From NCBI RefSeq assembly GCF_005250615.1, contig NZ_SULM01000012.1:62001-126000 (forward strand): a stretch of DNA of 64,000 nt, given 5' to 3'. This DNA is from Pseudomonas rhizoryzae. GTDB lineage: Bacteria; Pseudomonadota; Gammaproteobacteria; Pseudomonadales; Pseudomonadaceae. The notes under the pieces are model-generated. The model worked only from the letters and a program-made list of their open reading frames with translations, had not been told where the DNA came from and did not search any database. This document shows, piece after piece, positions 49,341 through 63,679 of this stretch (position 1 is the stretch's first letter; each line of letters begins with the position of its first letter). The translations under genes were made by a program, and so were the position numbers.

Positions 49341-50705
49341 TTACTTGCCGATGCAGAAGCTGGAGAAGATGCGGCCGAGCAGATCGTCGGAGCTGAAGGC
49401 ACCGGTGATCTCACCGAGGACCTGCTGAGCCTGGCGCAGGTCCTCGGCCAACAGCTCGCCGGAGCCAGCGAGGGTGAGTTGGCGATAGCCGTGATCGAGG
49501 GCACTGGCGGCCCGTTGCAACGCGTCCAGATGGCGCCGCCGGGCGCTGAAGCCACCCTCGGTGGTCTGTTCGAAGCCCATGCAGGCCTTGAGGTGCTCGC
49601 GCAGGGCGTCGACGCCCTGACCATCGGTGGCGCTCAGGGCGATCTCGACCGGCTCGGTGATGGCCAAGAGTCCGGTGGCCTCGCCGGTGAGGTCGGCCTT
49701 GTTGCGGATCACCGTCAGCTTGTCCAGCGGCGGTCGGGTGCTGAGTAACTCAGGCCAGAGCGCCTGGGGATCCCGGGCTTCCGGGGCGCTGGCGTCGACC
49801 ACCAGCAGCACCCGGTCGGCCGTAGCGATGGCGTCCAGGGCGCGCTGGACGCCGATCTGCTCCACGCGGTCGCTGGTATCGCGCAGGCCGGCGGTATCGA
49901 CCACGTGCAGCGGCATGCCGTCGAGGTGGATATGTTCGCGCAGCACGTCGCGGGTGGTGCCGGCAATATCGGTGACGATAGCGGCTTCGCGCCCGGCCAG
50001 GGCGTTGAGCAGGCTCGACTTGCCGGCATTGGGTCGGCCGGCGATCACCACCGTCATGCCGTCGCGCAGCAGGGCGCCGCGATTGGCTTCGCGCTGGACG
50101 TCGCGTAATTCGGCCTGCACGCCCTCTAACAGTCCCTGCACCTTGCCGTCGGCGAGGAAATCGATCTCCTCTTCGGGAAAGTCGATGGCCGCCTCGACAT
50201 AGATGCGTAGCTGGATCAACTGCTCGACCAGGCTCGCAACCCGGCGGGAAAACTCGCCCTGCAGCGAGCGCAGGGCATTGCGCGCCGCCTGTTCGGTGCT
50301 GGCTTCGATGAGATCGGCGATGGCCTCGGCCTGGGCCAGGTCGAGCTTGTCGTTGAGGAAGGCACGTTCGCTGAATTCACCGGGGCGGGCCAGGCGAGCG
50401 CCCTCTTCCAGGGTACGACGCAAGAGCAGATCGAGGATCACCGGTCCGCCGTGGCCCTGGAGTTCCAGTACGTCCTCGCCGGTGAAGGAATTCGGCCCGG
50501 GAAAGAACAGGGCGATGCCGGCGTCCAGCACGCTGCCGTCGGCGGCGAGGAAGTTGCCGTAGTGGGCATGTCGCGGCGGCAACTCGCGGCCGCAGATCGC
50601 CTTGGCCAGCGGGGCGGCCAGGGGCCCGGAGACGCGAACGATGCCGACGCCGCCGCGGCCGGTGGCGGTGGCGATGGCGGCGATGCTGTCGGAAGGCAGG
50701 GACAT
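49341..50705 (-). CDS. mnmE: tRNA modification GTPase MnmE (TrmE)
   Basis: A 454-residue GTPase that partners MnmG. The G1 loop is [14 protein letters not shown] near residue 221, DIAGTTRD and DTAGLRDT follow, NKADL is the base-recognition motif, and the C-terminal CIGK carries the catalytic Cys. I start at MSLPSDS, rather than at a Met ten codons upstream. A DnaA-box-like TGTGGATAA lies in the gap to yidC. Confidence 0.97.
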   Translation of the reverse strand: MSLPSDSIAAIATATGRGGVGIVRVSGPLAAPLAKAICGRELPPRHAHYGNFLAADGSVLDAGIALFFPGPNSFTGEDVLELQGHGGPVILDLLLRRTLEEGARLARPGEFSERAFLNDKLDLAQAEAIADLIEASTEQAARNALRSLQGEFSRRVASLVEQLIQLRIYVEAAIDFPEEEIDFLADGKVQGLLEGVQAELRDVQREANRGALLRDGMTVVIAGRPNAGKSSLLNALAGREAAIVTDIAGTTRDVLREHIHLDGMPLHVVDTAGLRDTSDRVEQIGVQRALDAIATADRVLLVVDASAPEARDPQALWPELLSTRPPLDKLTVIRNKADLTGEATGLLAITEPVEIALSATDGQGVDALREHLKACMGFEQTTEGGFSARRRHLDALQRAASALDHGYRQLTLAGSGELLAEDLRQAQQVLGEITGAFSSDDLLGRIFSSFCIGK

Positions 50706-50726
50706 GACGATCCTCCAGAAAGCACG

Positions 50727-50746
50727 ACGCCCCAATCAAGGGGCGT
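50727..50746 (-). terminator. Hairpin between yidC and mnmE
   Basis: ACGCCCC and GGGGCGT form a 7-bp stem with a 6-base loop. The T-tract after it is weak (CGTGCTTTC), so it may attenuate rather than end transcription. A consensus DnaA box TGTGGATAA (50749-50757) sits beside it. Confidence 0.5.
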
Positions 50747-50768
50747 TGTGTGGATAAGGTGAGCGAGA

Positions 50769-52484
50769 TCAGGCCTTCTTGCTGGCCGCCTCGATCTTCC
50801 GGGTAATGTACCACTGCTGCAGGATCGACAGGCAGTTGTTGACGATCCAGTACAGCACCAGACCGGCCGGGAACCACAGGAAGAAGAAGGTGAAGACGAT
50901 GGGCATCATCTTCATCACTCGCGCCTGCATGGGATCCGGCGGTGCCGGGTTCAGCATCTGCTGCACGAGCATGGTGCCGCCCATGATGATCGGCAGGATG
51001 AAGTAGGGATCCTTGGCCGACAGGTCGGTGATCCAGAAGATCCAGGGCGACTGGCGCATCTCCACGCTTTCCAGCAACACCCAGTACAGCGCCAGGAATA
51101 CCGGCATCTGCACCACGATGGGCAGGCAGCCACCCAGCGGATTGATCTTCTCCTTGCGGTACAGCTCCATCATCGCCTGGGACATCTTCTGGCGATCGTC
51201 ACCGTACTGTTCCTTCAGCGCCTGCAGCCGCGGACCGACGGCGCGCATGCGCGCCATGGAGCGATAGCTGGCGGCGGACAGCGGGAAGAACAGCATCTTG
51301 ATGATGATGGTCAGGACGATGATCGACCAGCCCCAGTTACCCAGGATGTTGTGGATATGTTGCAGCAGCCAGAAGATCGGCTGGGCGATGAACCACAGGA
51401 AGCCATAGTCGACGGTCAGTTCCAGACCCGGGGAGAGCATCTTGAGGTAGGCCTGGATCTTCGGCCCGGCATACAGGGTCAGGGCGGTCTGGGTCTCGCC
51501 ACCCGGCGGCACGTTCAGCTGCGGACCGGTGAAGCCGATGATGTAGTTGCCCTGGCTATCCTTGCGGGTATAGATCTGGTGCTGCTGGTCCTTGTTCGGC
51601 ACCCAGGCGGTGACGAAGTAGTGCTGCAGCCAACCGACCCAGCCGCCCTCCACGTTTTCCTGCAGGCGGTGCTTGTCCATGTCACTCATGGACACCTTGC
51701 GATAGGGCTCGCTCGGCGTCCCGACGGCGGCACCCAGGTAGGTGGACACGCCGGTGGCGGTGGTCGACGAGGGATCCTTGCTGTCATCGCGCTTGATCTG
51801 AGCGTAGAGCACGCCCTGCCAGGGCTTGTCGCTCTTGTTATCGATCAGGTAGCTGACCTGGATCTCATAGGCATCCGGGTTGATGCAAGCGATCTTCTTC
51901 TGGGCCTTTTCCACTGCGGTGCAATCGGTCTTCAGGCCGCGGTGGAAGGTGAATCTCTTGATGTAATCAACGCCATTGGCCTGGTACTTGAGATCCACCA
52001 CCAGTTGCTGCTGGCCATCGGCGAGCACGTAGCTGGACTGGGGCGAACTGTACAGCGGGCGACCGGCGCTGTTGGCGTCGGGGCCGTTGGTACCGGTCAG
52101 ACCGCTCTGCGCCAGGTAGAGGTGCCCGTTGCTGTTGTCGAACAGCGTGAAGGGCACGTCGGGATGATCCTGGCGCTGGGGATACTGCACCAGACCGAGC
52201 TGGACGATGTCGCCACCGCGGGGGTCGATGGCCAGATCCAGGACGTCGGTACGGACCTTGATGAGCGCGGTGCTCGGTTGGGCGGTCGCGTTATCCACCG
52301 GCGCAGCGGCCTTGGCTTCAGCCGGGACATCCGTGGGTACGTTGGGGGTGTCGCCCGGCAGGACGCTGGTTTGCGTCTTGGCCGTGGGCAATTCGGCCTG
52401 GCCGTAATCCTTGTTCCATTGGAAAACCATGGTGTAGGACACGATCGCCAGAGCGGCAATGAGTAGCGGGCGCTTGATATCCAT
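50769..52484 (-). CDS. yidC: Membrane protein insertase YidC
   Basis: A 571-residue insertase. An N-terminal membrane helix (PLLIAALAIVSYTMVFQW) is followed by the large periplasmic domain to about 350 and then the five-helix core (WGWSIIVLTIIIKMLFFPLSAASYRSMARMRA). The start at MDIKRPLLI matches the gammaproteobacterial form. It inserts proteins including ATP synthase a and c subunits. Confidence 0.97.
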   Translation of the reverse strand: MDIKRPLLIAALAIVSYTMVFQWNKDYGQAELPTAKTQTSVLPGDTPNVPTDVPAEAKAAAPVDNATAQPSTALIKVRTDVLDLAIDPRGGDIVQLGLVQYPQRQDHPDVPFTLFDNSNGHLYLAQSGLTGTNGPDANSAGRPLYSSPQSSYVLADGQQQLVVDLKYQANGVDYIKRFTFHRGLKTDCTAVEKAQKKIACINPDAYEIQVSYLIDNKSDKPWQGVLYAQIKRDDSKDPSSTTATGVSTYLGAAVGTPSEPYRKVSMSDMDKHRLQENVEGGWVGWLQHYFVTAWVPNKDQQHQIYTRKDSQGNYIIGFTGPQLNVPPGGETQTALTLYAGPKIQAYLKMLSPGLELTVDYGFLWFIAQPIFWLLQHIHNILGNWGWSIIVLTIIIKMLFFPLSAASYRSMARMRAVGPRLQALKEQYGDDRQKMSQAMMELYRKEKINPLGGCLPIVVQMPVFLALYWVLLESVEMRQSPWIFWITDLSAKDPYFILPIIMGGTMLVQQMLNPAPPDPMQARVMKMMPIVFTFFFLWFPAGLVLYWIVNNCLSILQQWYITRKIEAASKKA

Positions 52485-52486
52485 GT

Positions 52487-52735
52487 TTACTCGGCCATCG
52501 AAGAGGTCGGGGCTGGGTTCTTTGCGGGAGGAACGGGATCGTATCCGCCTGGATGCCAGGGATGGCACCGGCACAGGCGCCGTGTGGTCAGCCAGCCACC
52601 ACGCAGCAGACCGTGGCTCTCGATGGCTTCGAGGGCGTAACCGGAACAGGTCGGATAGAAACGACAGCGACTGGCCATCATGGGACTGATGGCATAACGG
52701 TAGAAGCGAATCAGCAGCAGGGCCGGTTTACGCAT
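52487..52735 (-). CDS. yidD: Membrane protein insertion factor YidD
   Basis: An 82-residue small protein. The core [32 protein letters not shown], with the family's Cys and Arg residues, begins near residue 11. The start at MRKPALLLI overlaps rnpA by 8 bases. It assists YidC and lies in the conserved rnpA-yidD-yidC order. Confidence 0.95.
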   Translation of the reverse strand: MRKPALLLIRFYRYAISPMMASRCRFYPTCSGYALEAIESHGLLRGGWLTTRRLCRCHPWHPGGYDPVPPAKNPAPTSSMAE

Positions 52736-53129
52736 GAGCACCGTCGGGACTGTCGGTTGGCTGGACAACGGCCTTGGTCGCCTGGCGATTGAGGCGTTTC
52801 CACAGTTGCAGCAGTTGATCGTGCAATTCCGGATTGTCGACTTCGCCAAGTCCCTTGCGGGCGACGAAGACCAAATCGAAATTGCCGAGGCGGTCCTGAT
52901 TCAGACGAAAGGAATCACGGATGACCCGCTTGATGCGATTGCGCTCGACGGAAAGCTTGACGCTTTTCTTGCCGATCACCAGTCCCAGGCGGGAATGGTC
53001 GAGCCCATTGGCATGGGCGAGCAGCAGCAGGTGCTTGCCGGATGCCTTGTGGGTGGGAGAGTCAAAGACCGTCTGGAACTGTTGGGAGCTCAGTAAGCGC
53101 CTGTCCCGACCGAAACCCTGACTCACCAC
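52728..53129 (-). CDS. rnpA: Ribonuclease P protein component
   Basis: A 133-residue basic RNase P protein subunit. The RNR motif lies in [15 protein letters not shown] near residue 60. The start is GTG at 53129, giving the [10 protein letters not shown]-terminus that matches what I recall of the P. aeruginosa protein; a TTG four codons upstream is less likely. Short gap after rpmH. Confidence 0.93.
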   Translation of the reverse strand: MVSQGFGRDRRLLSSQQFQTVFDSPTHKASGKHLLLLAHANGLDHSRLGLVIGKKSVKLSVERNRIKRVIRDSFRLNQDRLGNFDLVFVARKGLGEVDNPELHDQLLQLWKRLNRQATKAVVQPTDSPDGAHA

Positions 53130-53141
53130 CTGACCGGGCAA

Positions 53142-53276
53142 TCAGATCGCCAGACGCTTGCGGCCTTTGGCACGGCGACGGGACAGAACCTGACGGCCGT
53201 TCTTGGTTGCCATACGAGCACGGAAACCGTGGACACGGGCGCGCTTCAGGGTGCTGGGTTGGAAGGTGCGTTTCAT
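53142..53276 (-). CDS. rpmH: 50S ribosomal protein L34
   Basis: A 44-residue basic ribosomal protein: [18 protein letters not shown], then [12 protein letters not shown] at the end. A near-ideal promoter lies upstream. It is the boundary gene of the rpmH-dnaA origin region. Confidence 0.97.
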   Translation of the reverse strand: MKRTFQPSTLKRARVHGFRARMATKNGRQVLSRRRAKGRKRLAI

Positions 53277-53334
53277 GGACTTTTACCTAGGTGTAAGCGG
53301 CAAGGCATGAGCGCCCCGCGCAAAGAGACCGGGG

Positions 53335-53363
53335 ATTCTAGAGAAAGCCGCGGAACAGGTCAA
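53335..53363 (-). promoter_or_regulatory. Sigma-70 promoter of rpmH
   Basis: TTGACC (53363-53358), 17 bases, TAGAAT (53340-53335) on the minus strand. Confidence 0.75.
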
Positions 53364-53720
53364 TTTCCAACCAGCGTCCATTGACAAGAGAACGCGTAAA
53401 CAAAATCAACAGGTCAGAAGGTTTTAAAAGATGGTTGAAGTGAATATGTATGATGCAGCCGCTTTCTGTGGATAGATCGTGCCAGGGCAGATGGCCTCTG
53501 GCCGGAGCAAGGTCGGAAACTCTGTTTTCAACAGGTGGGGCAAGGGTGGCTAGCCTGAAGAGAGACTGTGGATAAATGGGGGGGTTACACACATCACGCT
53601 TATCCACAGCGAAAAACCGGTAGATGTCCAGAGAGGTCAGACGGCGTTATCCACAGAGCTGACGGTAGCCTGGGCTGGGCAAGGCGCACGCCTGGCTGTC
53701 GCGGGGAAACTGCGCGGTCA

Positions 53721-53751
53721 TGTGGATAACCTGGGTGGGGAGGGATACAAT
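53721..53751 (+). promoter_or_regulatory. dnaA promoter candidate overlapped by a DnaA box
   Basis: TACAAT (53746-53751) is a good -10. The expected -35 falls in the DnaA box TGTGGATAA (53721-53729) and matches the consensus poorly. Binding of DnaA there would block the promoter, the usual autoregulation of dnaA. Confidence 0.5.
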
Positions 53752-53800
53752 GGGCGTTTGCTCATGGCCCGTCTGGGCCGCGAAAGTCCCGGGAGACGCT

Positions 53801-55270
53801 GTGTCGGTCGAACTCTGGCAACGTTGCGTGGATGTGCTGCGCGACGAGTTGCCCTCGCAACAATTCAATACCTGGATCCGGCCACTGCAGGTGGAAGCGG
53901 AAGGGGATGAGCTGCGGGTGTTCGCGCCCAACCGCTTCGTGCTCGATTGGGTCAACGAGAAATACCTGAGCCGGGTTCTCGAGTTGCTCGAGGAGCATGC
54001 CGACGACGGCATCGCCCCGGTGCTTTCCTTATTGATAGGCAGCAAGCGCAGCAACAAGCCGCGTCCGGCGCAGACGCCCAGCAGTCAAAGCACGCCGCTG
54101 CCGCCGCCGGTGCAGGCACCGCAGCCGATCCAGTCGGATATCGTCACTGCGGGTGTCGCCCTGGAAGACGTGACCGCGGAACTGGCCGAGGCCGACGAGC
54201 CGGCGGTCAAGACCGAACGCACCGTGCAGGTGGAAGGTGCGCTCAAGCACACCAGCTATCTCAACCGTACCTTCACCTTCGAGAACTTCGTCGAGGGTAA
54301 GTCCAACCAGCTGGCCCGCGCCGCGGCCTGGCAGGTGGCGGACAATCCCAAGCACGGTTACAACCCGCTCTTCCTTTATGGCGGCGTGGGTCTGGGTAAG
54401 ACCCACCTGATGCATGCGGTGGGCAACCACCTGCTCAAGCGCAACCCGAACGCCAAGATCGTCTATCTGCATTCGGAGCGCTTCGTCGCCGACATGGTCA
54501 AGGCGCTGCAGCTCAACGCCATCAACGAATTCAAGCGCTTCTACCGCTCGGTGGATGCGCTGCTGATCGACGATATTCAGTTCTTCGCCCGCAAGGAGCG
54601 GTCGCAGGAAGAGTTTTTCCACACCTTCAATGCCCTGCTCGAAGGTGGACAACAGGTGATCCTCACCAGTGACCGCTATCCCAAGGAGATCGATGGCTTG
54701 GAAGAGCGACTCAAGTCGCGCTTCGGCTGGGGTCTCACCGTGGCGGTGGAACCGCCGGAGCTGGAGACGCGGGTGGCGATTCTGATGAAGAAGGCCGACC
54801 AGGCCAAGGTGGATCTGCCCCACGACGCCGCCTTCTTCATCGCCCAGCGCATCCGTTCCAACGTGCGCGAGCTGGAAGGCGCGCTCAAGCGGGTGATCGC
54901 CCACGCCCACTTCATGGGCCGCGACATCACCATCGAGTTGATCCGCGAATCGCTCAAGGATCTCTTGGCGCTGCAGGACAAGCTGGTCAGTATCGACAAT
55001 ATCCAGCGCACCGCGGCCGAGTACTACAAGATCAAGATCGCCGATCTGCTGTCCAAACGCCGCTCGCGTTCGGTAGCCCGGCCGCGGCAGGTCGCCATGG
55101 CGCTGTCCAAGGAATTGACCAACCACAGCCTGCCGGAAATCGGCGACGCCTTTGGCGGACGCGATCACACGACGGTGTTGCACGCCTGTCGCAAGATCGC
55201 CGAACTTCGGGAATCCGACGCGGATATCCGCGAGGATTACAAGAACCTGCTGCGTACCCTGACGACCTGA
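53801..55270 (+). CDS. dnaA: Chromosomal replication initiator DnaA
   Basis: A 489-residue initiator. The start is GTG at 53801 ([24 protein letters not shown] follows), preceded by GGGAG. The AAA+ domain has Walker [17 protein letters not shown] near residue 190 and Walker [10 protein letters not shown]. The C-terminal DNA-binding domain contains [22 protein letters not shown] and [11 protein letters not shown]. It binds the boxes upstream to open oriC. Confidence 0.97.
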   Translation: MSVELWQRCVDVLRDELPSQQFNTWIRPLQVEAEGDELRVFAPNRFVLDWVNEKYLSRVLELLEEHADDGIAPVLSLLIGSKRSNKPRPAQTPSSQSTPLPPPVQAPQPIQSDIVTAGVALEDVTAELAEADEPAVKTERTVQVEGALKHTSYLNRTFTFENFVEGKSNQLARAAAWQVADNPKHGYNPLFLYGGVGLGKTHLMHAVGNHLLKRNPNAKIVYLHSERFVADMVKALQLNAINEFKRFYRSVDALLIDDIQFFARKERSQEEFFHTFNALLEGGQQVILTSDRYPKEIDGLEERLKSRFGWGLTVAVEPPELETRVAILMKKADQAKVDLPHDAAFFIAQRIRSNVRELEGALKRVIAHAHFMGRDITIELIRESLKDLLALQDKLVSIDNIQRTAAEYYKIKIADLLSKRRSRSVARPRQVAMALSKELTNHSLPEIGDAFGGRDHTTVLHACRKIAELRESDADIREDYKNLLRTLTT

Positions 55271-55298
55271 CGGACGCGGCTCTGGCAAGGACCTGACC

Positions 55299-56402
55299 AT
55301 GCATTTCACCATTCAACGCGAAGCCCTGTTGAAACCGCTGCAGCTGGTGGCCGGTGTCGTGGAACGTCGGCAAACGCTGCCGGTGCTGTCCAACGTACTC
55401 CTGGTCGTGGAAGGCCAGCGCCTGTCGCTGACCGGTACCGACCTGGAAGTCGAGCTGGTTGGCCGGGTCGAGTTGGAAGAAGCCGCCGAGGCCGGCGAGA
55501 TCACCGTGCCGGCGCGCAAGCTGATGGACATCTGCAAGAGTCTGCAGCCCGATGCGCTGATCGACATCCGCACCGAAGAGCAGAAGCTGCTGATCCGTTC
55601 CGGGCGTAGTCGCTTCACCCTGTCCACCCTGCCGGCGAATGACTTCCCCACCGTGGAGGAAGGCCCGGGCTCGCTGAAGTTCAGCATTCCCCAGGGCCGC
55701 CTGCGTCGCCTGATCGAGCGTACCGGCTTCGCCATGGCCCAGCAGGACGTACGTTACTACCTCAACGGCATGCTCCTGGAAGCCAGCACCGGGCGCCTGC
55801 GCGCCGTGGCCACTGACGGTCACCGCCTGGCCATGTGCATGCTGGAGGCCGAGGTGGAACAGGCTGAGAAGCACCAGGTGATCGTGCCGCGCAAGGGCAT
55901 CCTGGAACTGTCGCGCCTGCTCACCGAGCCGGAAGAGCCAGTCAACGTGGTCCTGGGTCAGCACCATATCCGTGCCACCACTGGTGACTTCACCTTCACC
56001 TCCAAGCTGGTGGACGGCAAGTTCCCCGACTACGAGCGGGTACTGCCGCGCCATGGCGACAAGCTGGTGCTGGGCGAACGCCAGCATCTGCGCGAGGCCT
56101 TCAGCCGTACCGCTATCCTCTCCAACGAGAAGTACCGCGGGATTCGCCTGCAGCTGGAAAACGGCTTCATGAAGATCCAGGCCAACAACCCGGAGCAGGA
56201 AGAGGCCGAGGAAGAGCTGCAGGTCGACTACGACGGTGGCAGCCTGGAGATCGGTTTCAACGTCAGCTACCTGCTCGACGTGCTGGGCGTGATGACCACC
56301 GACCAGGTGCGCATCACCCTGTCCGATTCCAGCAGCAGTGCGCTGTTGCAAGAGGCGGGCAACGACGATTCCTCCTATGTCGTGATGCCGATGCGCCTCT
56401 GA
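55299..56402 (+). CDS. dnaN: DNA polymerase III beta sliding clamp
   Basis: A 367-residue ring-forming processivity clamp with three similar domains. Typical segments are [17 protein letters not shown] at the N-terminus, [10 protein letters not shown] near residue 173, and the C-terminal VVMPMRL. It is 28 bases after dnaA, consistent with co-transcription. Confidence 0.98.
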   Translation: MHFTIQREALLKPLQLVAGVVERRQTLPVLSNVLLVVEGQRLSLTGTDLEVELVGRVELEEAAEAGEITVPARKLMDICKSLQPDALIDIRTEEQKLLIRSGRSRFTLSTLPANDFPTVEEGPGSLKFSIPQGRLRRLIERTGFAMAQQDVRYYLNGMLLEASTGRLRAVATDGHRLAMCMLEAEVEQAEKHQVIVPRKGILELSRLLTEPEEPVNVVLGQHHIRATTGDFTFTSKLVDGKFPDYERVLPRHGDKLVLGERQHLREAFSRTAILSNEKYRGIRLQLENGFMKIQANNPEQEEAEEELQVDYDGGSLEIGFNVSYLLDVLGVMTTDQVRITLSDSSSSALLQEAGNDDSSYVVMPMRL

Positions 56403-56412
56403 TCGACTGTCG

Positions 56413-59939
<3,527 letters not shown>

Positions 59940-59957
59940 TCGACAACTGTTATGCAC

Positions 59958-59984
59958 AAGCCCCGCGATGCGGGGCTTTTTTTG
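59958..59984 (+). terminator. Rho-independent terminator after gyrB
   Basis: AGCCCCGC, a 3-base loop and GCGGGGCT, followed by seven or more T residues. Confidence 0.9.
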
Positions 59985-60062
59985 TGGAAAACATTTGCGC
60001 TAGATCCTGTTGCCGGTTCGTTCCCTGCTAGGCAACGCCATTCATCTTATAGCCAGACGTTC

Positions 60063-60269
60063 TGTGGATATTTTTGCTCAGTGCCTTTTGCCGACATCCT
60101 TCGCTGCAGACAAAGAGGCCGTGCCATGCGGCATAGAGACACAGGCTATAAGGGTAGGCCCTGTGGATAAGCCTGGGAATAAGCTTGCCGGTACTTGTGG
60201 GTTTCCCGGTATGCGCGCTAGCGACCACCGATCTGGGATCGCGGGAATGGACACAAGAGCTGTGGATAA
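60063..60269. other. DnaA-box cluster downstream of gyrB
   Basis: The gap from 59985 to 60326 holds no gene. It has TGTGGATAT (60063-60071, one mismatch), TGTGGATAA (60162-60170) and TGTGGATAA (60261-60269). They may titrate DnaA or take part in origin architecture. Confidence 0.6.
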
Positions 60270-60326
60270 GTCTGTGGGAAAACGGAGGAAAACCAGAGCA
60301 AACGCCAGGCCCTTGCGGCCTGGCGA

Positions 60327-61076
60327 TCAGGCCACGCAGCGCTGGTCGGGGTTGGCGCCAGTCTTGGGTGCGAGGGCTGCTTCGATGAAGGCGAAGCAAC
60401 GGGCGTTGAGGTCGACGATGGCACGTGGATCCTGGCCCTGGGGATGGAGCAGCGGGCCGATGGTGACCTTGATGGTGCCGGGCGACTTGATCCAGGAGCG
60501 ATTCGGCCAATAGGCGCCGGCATCGTGGGCGATGGGCAGGATGGGTACGTTCAGGCTGCAGGCCAGGGCAGCGCCACCCCGGGAGAACTTGCCCATCTGG
60601 CCGTGATCGATGCGGGTGCCCTGGGGGAAGATCAGCACCCAGCAGCCCTGGGCCAGATAGCGACCGCCCTGCTCGGTCAATTGCTGCAGGGCCAGCTTGC
60701 CGTTGTCACGGTCGATGGCGATGGGCTTGAGCAGGGAGAAGGCCCAGCCGAAGAAGGGAATCCGTAGTAGTTCGCGCTTGATCACCTGGGAGGTGGGCTC
60801 GAACTGGGCGGAGAGAAAGAAAGTTTCCCAGGTGCTCTGGTGGTTGGCCACGATCACGCAGGGCTGCGCTGGGACGTTTTCCAAGCCTTCGATTTCGTAG
60901 CGGATGCCACAGATGACCTTGGCCAGCCAGACGGCGAAACCCGTCCAGGCCTTGACCACCAGTCGATAGCGGGCGCGATAGGCCAGGAAAGGCGCGATCA
61001 GCAGGCTGACACAGGACCAGAGGATGCCGCTGGTGCCCAGCAGCAGATAGAACAGCAGAGTACGCAAGAGCCGCAT
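60327..61076 (-). CDS. 1-acylglycerol-3-phosphate acyltransferase family protein
   Basis: A 249-residue membrane-bound acyltransferase, similar to what I recall of PA0005. An N-terminal hydrophobic region is followed by NHQSTWETFF (an HX4E form of the usual HX4D catalytic motif) and FPQGTR in place of the usual FPEGTR. It adds the second fatty acyl chain in phospholipid synthesis or a related lysolipid. I take the ATG that overlaps the gmhB stop. Confidence 0.92.
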   Translation of the reverse strand: MRLLRTLLFYLLLGTSGILWSCVSLLIAPFLAYRARYRLVVKAWTGFAVWLAKVICGIRYEIEGLENVPAQPCVIVANHQSTWETFFLSAQFEPTSQVIKRELLRIPFFGWAFSLLKPIAIDRDNGKLALQQLTEQGGRYLAQGCWVLIFPQGTRIDHGQMGKFSRGGAALACSLNVPILPIAHDAGAYWPNRSWIKSPGTIKVTIGPLLHPQGQDPRAIVDLNARCFAFIEAALAPKTGANPDQRCVA

Positions 61077-61618
61077 CAGGGCGCTTCCTCCAGCAGGTGA
61101 TCGGCCACCGCGGCCAGGTCGGCGAAGACCCGGGTACCGGATGGCAAAGGCTTGGCCAGGGTGCGCTCGCCCTTGCCGGTACGTACCAGGTAAGGCGTGC
61201 AGCCCAGGGCCACGCCGGCTTCCAGGTCGCGCAGGCTGTCGCCGACCACCGGCACGCCGGTCAGCTCGTTGCGACCATAGTGGTCGGCGATGGCGCGAAA
61301 CAGGCCGGGCAGCGGCTTGCGGCAATCGCAGGCCACTTCCGGGCCATGGGGACAGTGCAGGATCAGGTCGACCCGACCGCCCTCCTCCGCCAGCAGTCGC
61401 TGCAGTTTCTCGTGCATGGCCGCCAGGTCGTCTGTCGTGAAGTAACCACGCGCCAGACCCGACTGGTTGGTGGCCACGGCCACCTGCCAGCCGGCCCGGT
61501 TCAGTCGGGCGATGGCCGCGAGGCTGCCGGGTAGCGGTTGCCACTGCTCGGCGCTGCGCACGTAGTCATCGGAATCGACATTGATGACACCGTCGCGGTC
61601 CAGCACGATCAACTTCAT
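61076..61618 (-). CDS. gmhB: D-glycero-beta-D-manno-heptose 1,7-bisphosphate 7-phosphatase
   Basis: A 180-residue HAD phosphatase in LPS core heptose synthesis. The catalytic DxD is in VLDRDGVINVDS (residues 5-16). The zinc-binding residues are in LHCPHGPEVACDCRKPLPG. It precedes the acyltransferase on the minus strand with an overlapping stop and start. Confidence 0.93.
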   Translation of the reverse strand: MKLIVLDRDGVINVDSDDYVRSAEQWQPLPGSLAAIARLNRAGWQVAVATNQSGLARGYFTTDDLAAMHEKLQRLLAEEGGRVDLILHCPHGPEVACDCRKPLPGLFRAIADHYGRNELTGVPVVGDSLRDLEAGVALGCTPYLVRTGKGERTLAKPLPSGTRVFADLAAVADHLLEEAP

Positions 61619-61621
61619 GCC

Positions 61622-63679
61622 CTAGCCCAGCACCGAGATATCGGCGATGCCGAGGAACAGGCCACGCAGATGGGCGAGCAGCGCATAGCGATTGGCGCGG
61701 ACGCGTTCGTCCTCGGCGTTGACCAGCACCTCGTCGAAGAAGGCATCCACCGGCGCGCGCAGGCTGGCCAGGCGTTCCAGGGCTTCGCGATAGCGGCGGG
61801 TTGCGGCCAGGGGGGCGGCGTCCTGCTCGGCGGCGGCGATGGCCGCGGCCAGGGTGCGCTCGGCGTCGGTCTCGAACAGCGCGGCATCGGCCTGGGTCGC
61901 GACCTGGCCTTCGAACTTGCCGAGCAGGTTGGAAACGCGCTTGTTGGCGGCGGCCAGGGCTTCGGCTTCGGGCAGGCGACGGAAGGCCTGCACGGCCTGG
62001 ACGCGCTGGTCGAAGTCCAGTGCCGAGGCCGGACGCAGGGCGCGCACGGCCAGGTAGGCGGCGGTATCGACGCCTTCGTCTTCGTAGCGGGCGCGCAGGC
62101 GATCGAAGATGAAGTCCAGCACCTGCTCTTGCAGACCTTCGGCCTTGACCCGCTCGCCATAGCCGGCGATAGCGAAGGCGACGGCCGCTGGCAGATCCAG
62201 CTCCAGACCCTTCTCGATGAGGATGCGCAACACGCCCAGGGCCTGGCGACGCAGGGCGAAGGGGTCCTTGCTGCCGGTGGGCAGCATGCCGATGCCGAAA
62301 ATGCCGACCAGGGTGTCGAGTTTGTCGGCCAGGGCCACGGCGGCACCGGTCAGGGTTTGTGGCAGTTCGGCGCCGGCGCCGCGGGGCATGTACTGCTCGT
62401 TGAGCGCCAGGGCCACGTCCTCGGCCTCGCCGCCCTTCTTGGCGTAGTAATAGCCGGCGATGCCCTGCATTTCGGGGAATTCACCGACCATCTCGGTGGC
62501 TAGGTCGCACTTGGCCAGGATGCCGGCGCGGCGGGCGCGCTCGGCGTCACCGCCGATACCTTCGGCGATGAAGGCGGCCAGGGCGGCGACGCGCAGGGCC
62601 TTGTCGTAGACGGTGCCGAGCTGGGCCTGGAAGACCACGTTCTTCAGCCGCTCGTTGAAGCTTTCCAGCGGCTGCTTCTGGTCCTGCTTGAAGAAGAACT
62701 CGGCGTCGGTGAGGCGCGGGCGCACCACCTTCTCGTTGCCGGCGACGATCTGCGCCGGGTCCTTGCTTTCCAGGTTGGTCACGGTGATGAAACGCGGCAA
62801 GAGCTTGCCCTGGGCGTCCAGCAGGCAGAAGTACTTCTGGTTGTCCTGCATGGTGGTGATGAGGGCTTCCTGGGGCACTTCGAGGAAGCGTTCCTCGAAG
62901 GCGCAGACCAGCGGCACCGGCCACTCCACCAGGGCGGTCACCTCGTCCAGCAGCGCGGGCGGCACCACGGCACTGCCCTGCTCCGCGGCGGCCAATTCGG
63001 CCACGCGGGTCTCGATGAGTTGGCGGCGCTCGGCGAAGTCGGCCAGCACATGGGCGGCGCGCAGGTCGGCGGCGTAGTTGGCCGGCGCGCTGATGCGCAC
63101 CGCATCGGGATGGTGGAAGCGGTGGCCACGGGATTCGCGCCCGGCACGGCGGGTGAGGATCTCGCAGTCGATGACCTCGTCACCCAGCAGCATCACCAGC
63201 CACTGGGTCGGACGCACGAATTCCTCGCGGCGGGCGGCCCAGCGCATGCGCTTGGGAATCGGCAGCTCGGCCAGGGAAGCTTCGACGATACCGGGCAGCA
63301 GGCTGGCCGCCGGCTGGCCGGGAATGCTCTGGGAGAATCTCAGCTTGGGACCGCTGCGGTCGATGGCGCTGATGTCGACGCCGCACTTGCGGGCGAAGCC
63401 CAGGGCCGCCTGGGTCGGCTGGCCGTCGGCGCCAAAGGCGGCCTGGACCGGCGGGCCGTCCAGGTTGACGCTACGCTCGGGCTGCTGGGTCTGCAGGGCC
63501 TCGACCAGCACCGCCAGGCGGCGCGGCGCGGCATAGGCGCGGGCGCTGGCGTAACCGAGACCAGCCTGCTTGAGGCCCTTCTCAATGCCGGCGAGGAAGC
63601 TGTCACCCAGGGTCTTGAGCGCCTTGGGTGGCAGTTCTTCGGTACCCAGCTCGACCAGGAAATCTAGGTTGGTGCTCAT
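61622..63679 (-). CDS. glyS: Glycyl-tRNA synthetase beta subunit
   Basis: A 685-residue beta subunit of the tetrameric glycyl-tRNA synthetase, which binds tRNA. The N-terminus [17 protein letters not shown] and the segment [12 protein letters not shown] typify it. Length fits. It follows glyQ with start and stop overlapping. Confidence 0.97.
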   Translation of the reverse strand: MSTNLDFLVELGTEELPPKALKTLGDSFLAGIEKGLKQAGLGYASARAYAAPRRLAVLVEALQTQQPERSVNLDGPPVQAAFGADGQPTQAALGFARKCGVDISAIDRSGPKLRFSQSIPGQPAASLLPGIVEASLAELPIPKRMRWAARREEFVRPTQWLVMLLGDEVIDCEILTRRAGRESRGHRFHHPDAVRISAPANYAADLRAAHVLADFAERRQLIETRVAELAAAEQGSAVVPPALLDEVTALVEWPVPLVCAFEERFLEVPQEALITTMQDNQKYFCLLDAQGKLLPRFITVTNLESKDPAQIVAGNEKVVRPRLTDAEFFFKQDQKQPLESFNERLKNVVFQAQLGTVYDKALRVAALAAFIAEGIGGDAERARRAGILAKCDLATEMVGEFPEMQGIAGYYYAKKGGEAEDVALALNEQYMPRGAGAELPQTLTGAAVALADKLDTLVGIFGIGMLPTGSKDPFALRRQALGVLRILIEKGLELDLPAAVAFAIAGYGERVKAEGLQEQVLDFIFDRLRARYEDEGVDTAAYLAVRALRPASALDFDQRVQAVQAFRRLPEAEALAAANKRVSNLLGKFEGQVATQADAALFETDAERTLAAAIAAAEQDAAPLAATRRYREALERLASLRAPVDAFFDEVLVNAEDERVRANRYALLAHLRGLFLGIADISVLG

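Larger units (their letters stand above)
53277..53800. other. Chromosomal origin region (oriC) between rpmH and dnaA
   Basis: A 524-base non-coding region with five DnaA boxes: TGTGGATAG (53467-53475), TGTGGATAA (53567-53575), TTATCCACA (53600-53608), TTATCCACA (53647-53655) and TGTGGATAA (53721-53729). An AT-rich segment at about 53390-53460 (unusual for this genome) is a probable unwinding element. This matches the position of functional origins in Pseudomonas. Confidence 0.85.

Noticed and set aside
61077-61544. N-terminal extension of the acyltransferase gene
   Set aside because: The open frame continues upstream through gmhB, but the added residues are Arg/Pro/Gly-rich shadow sequence and the ATG at 61076 has the right family N-terminus.
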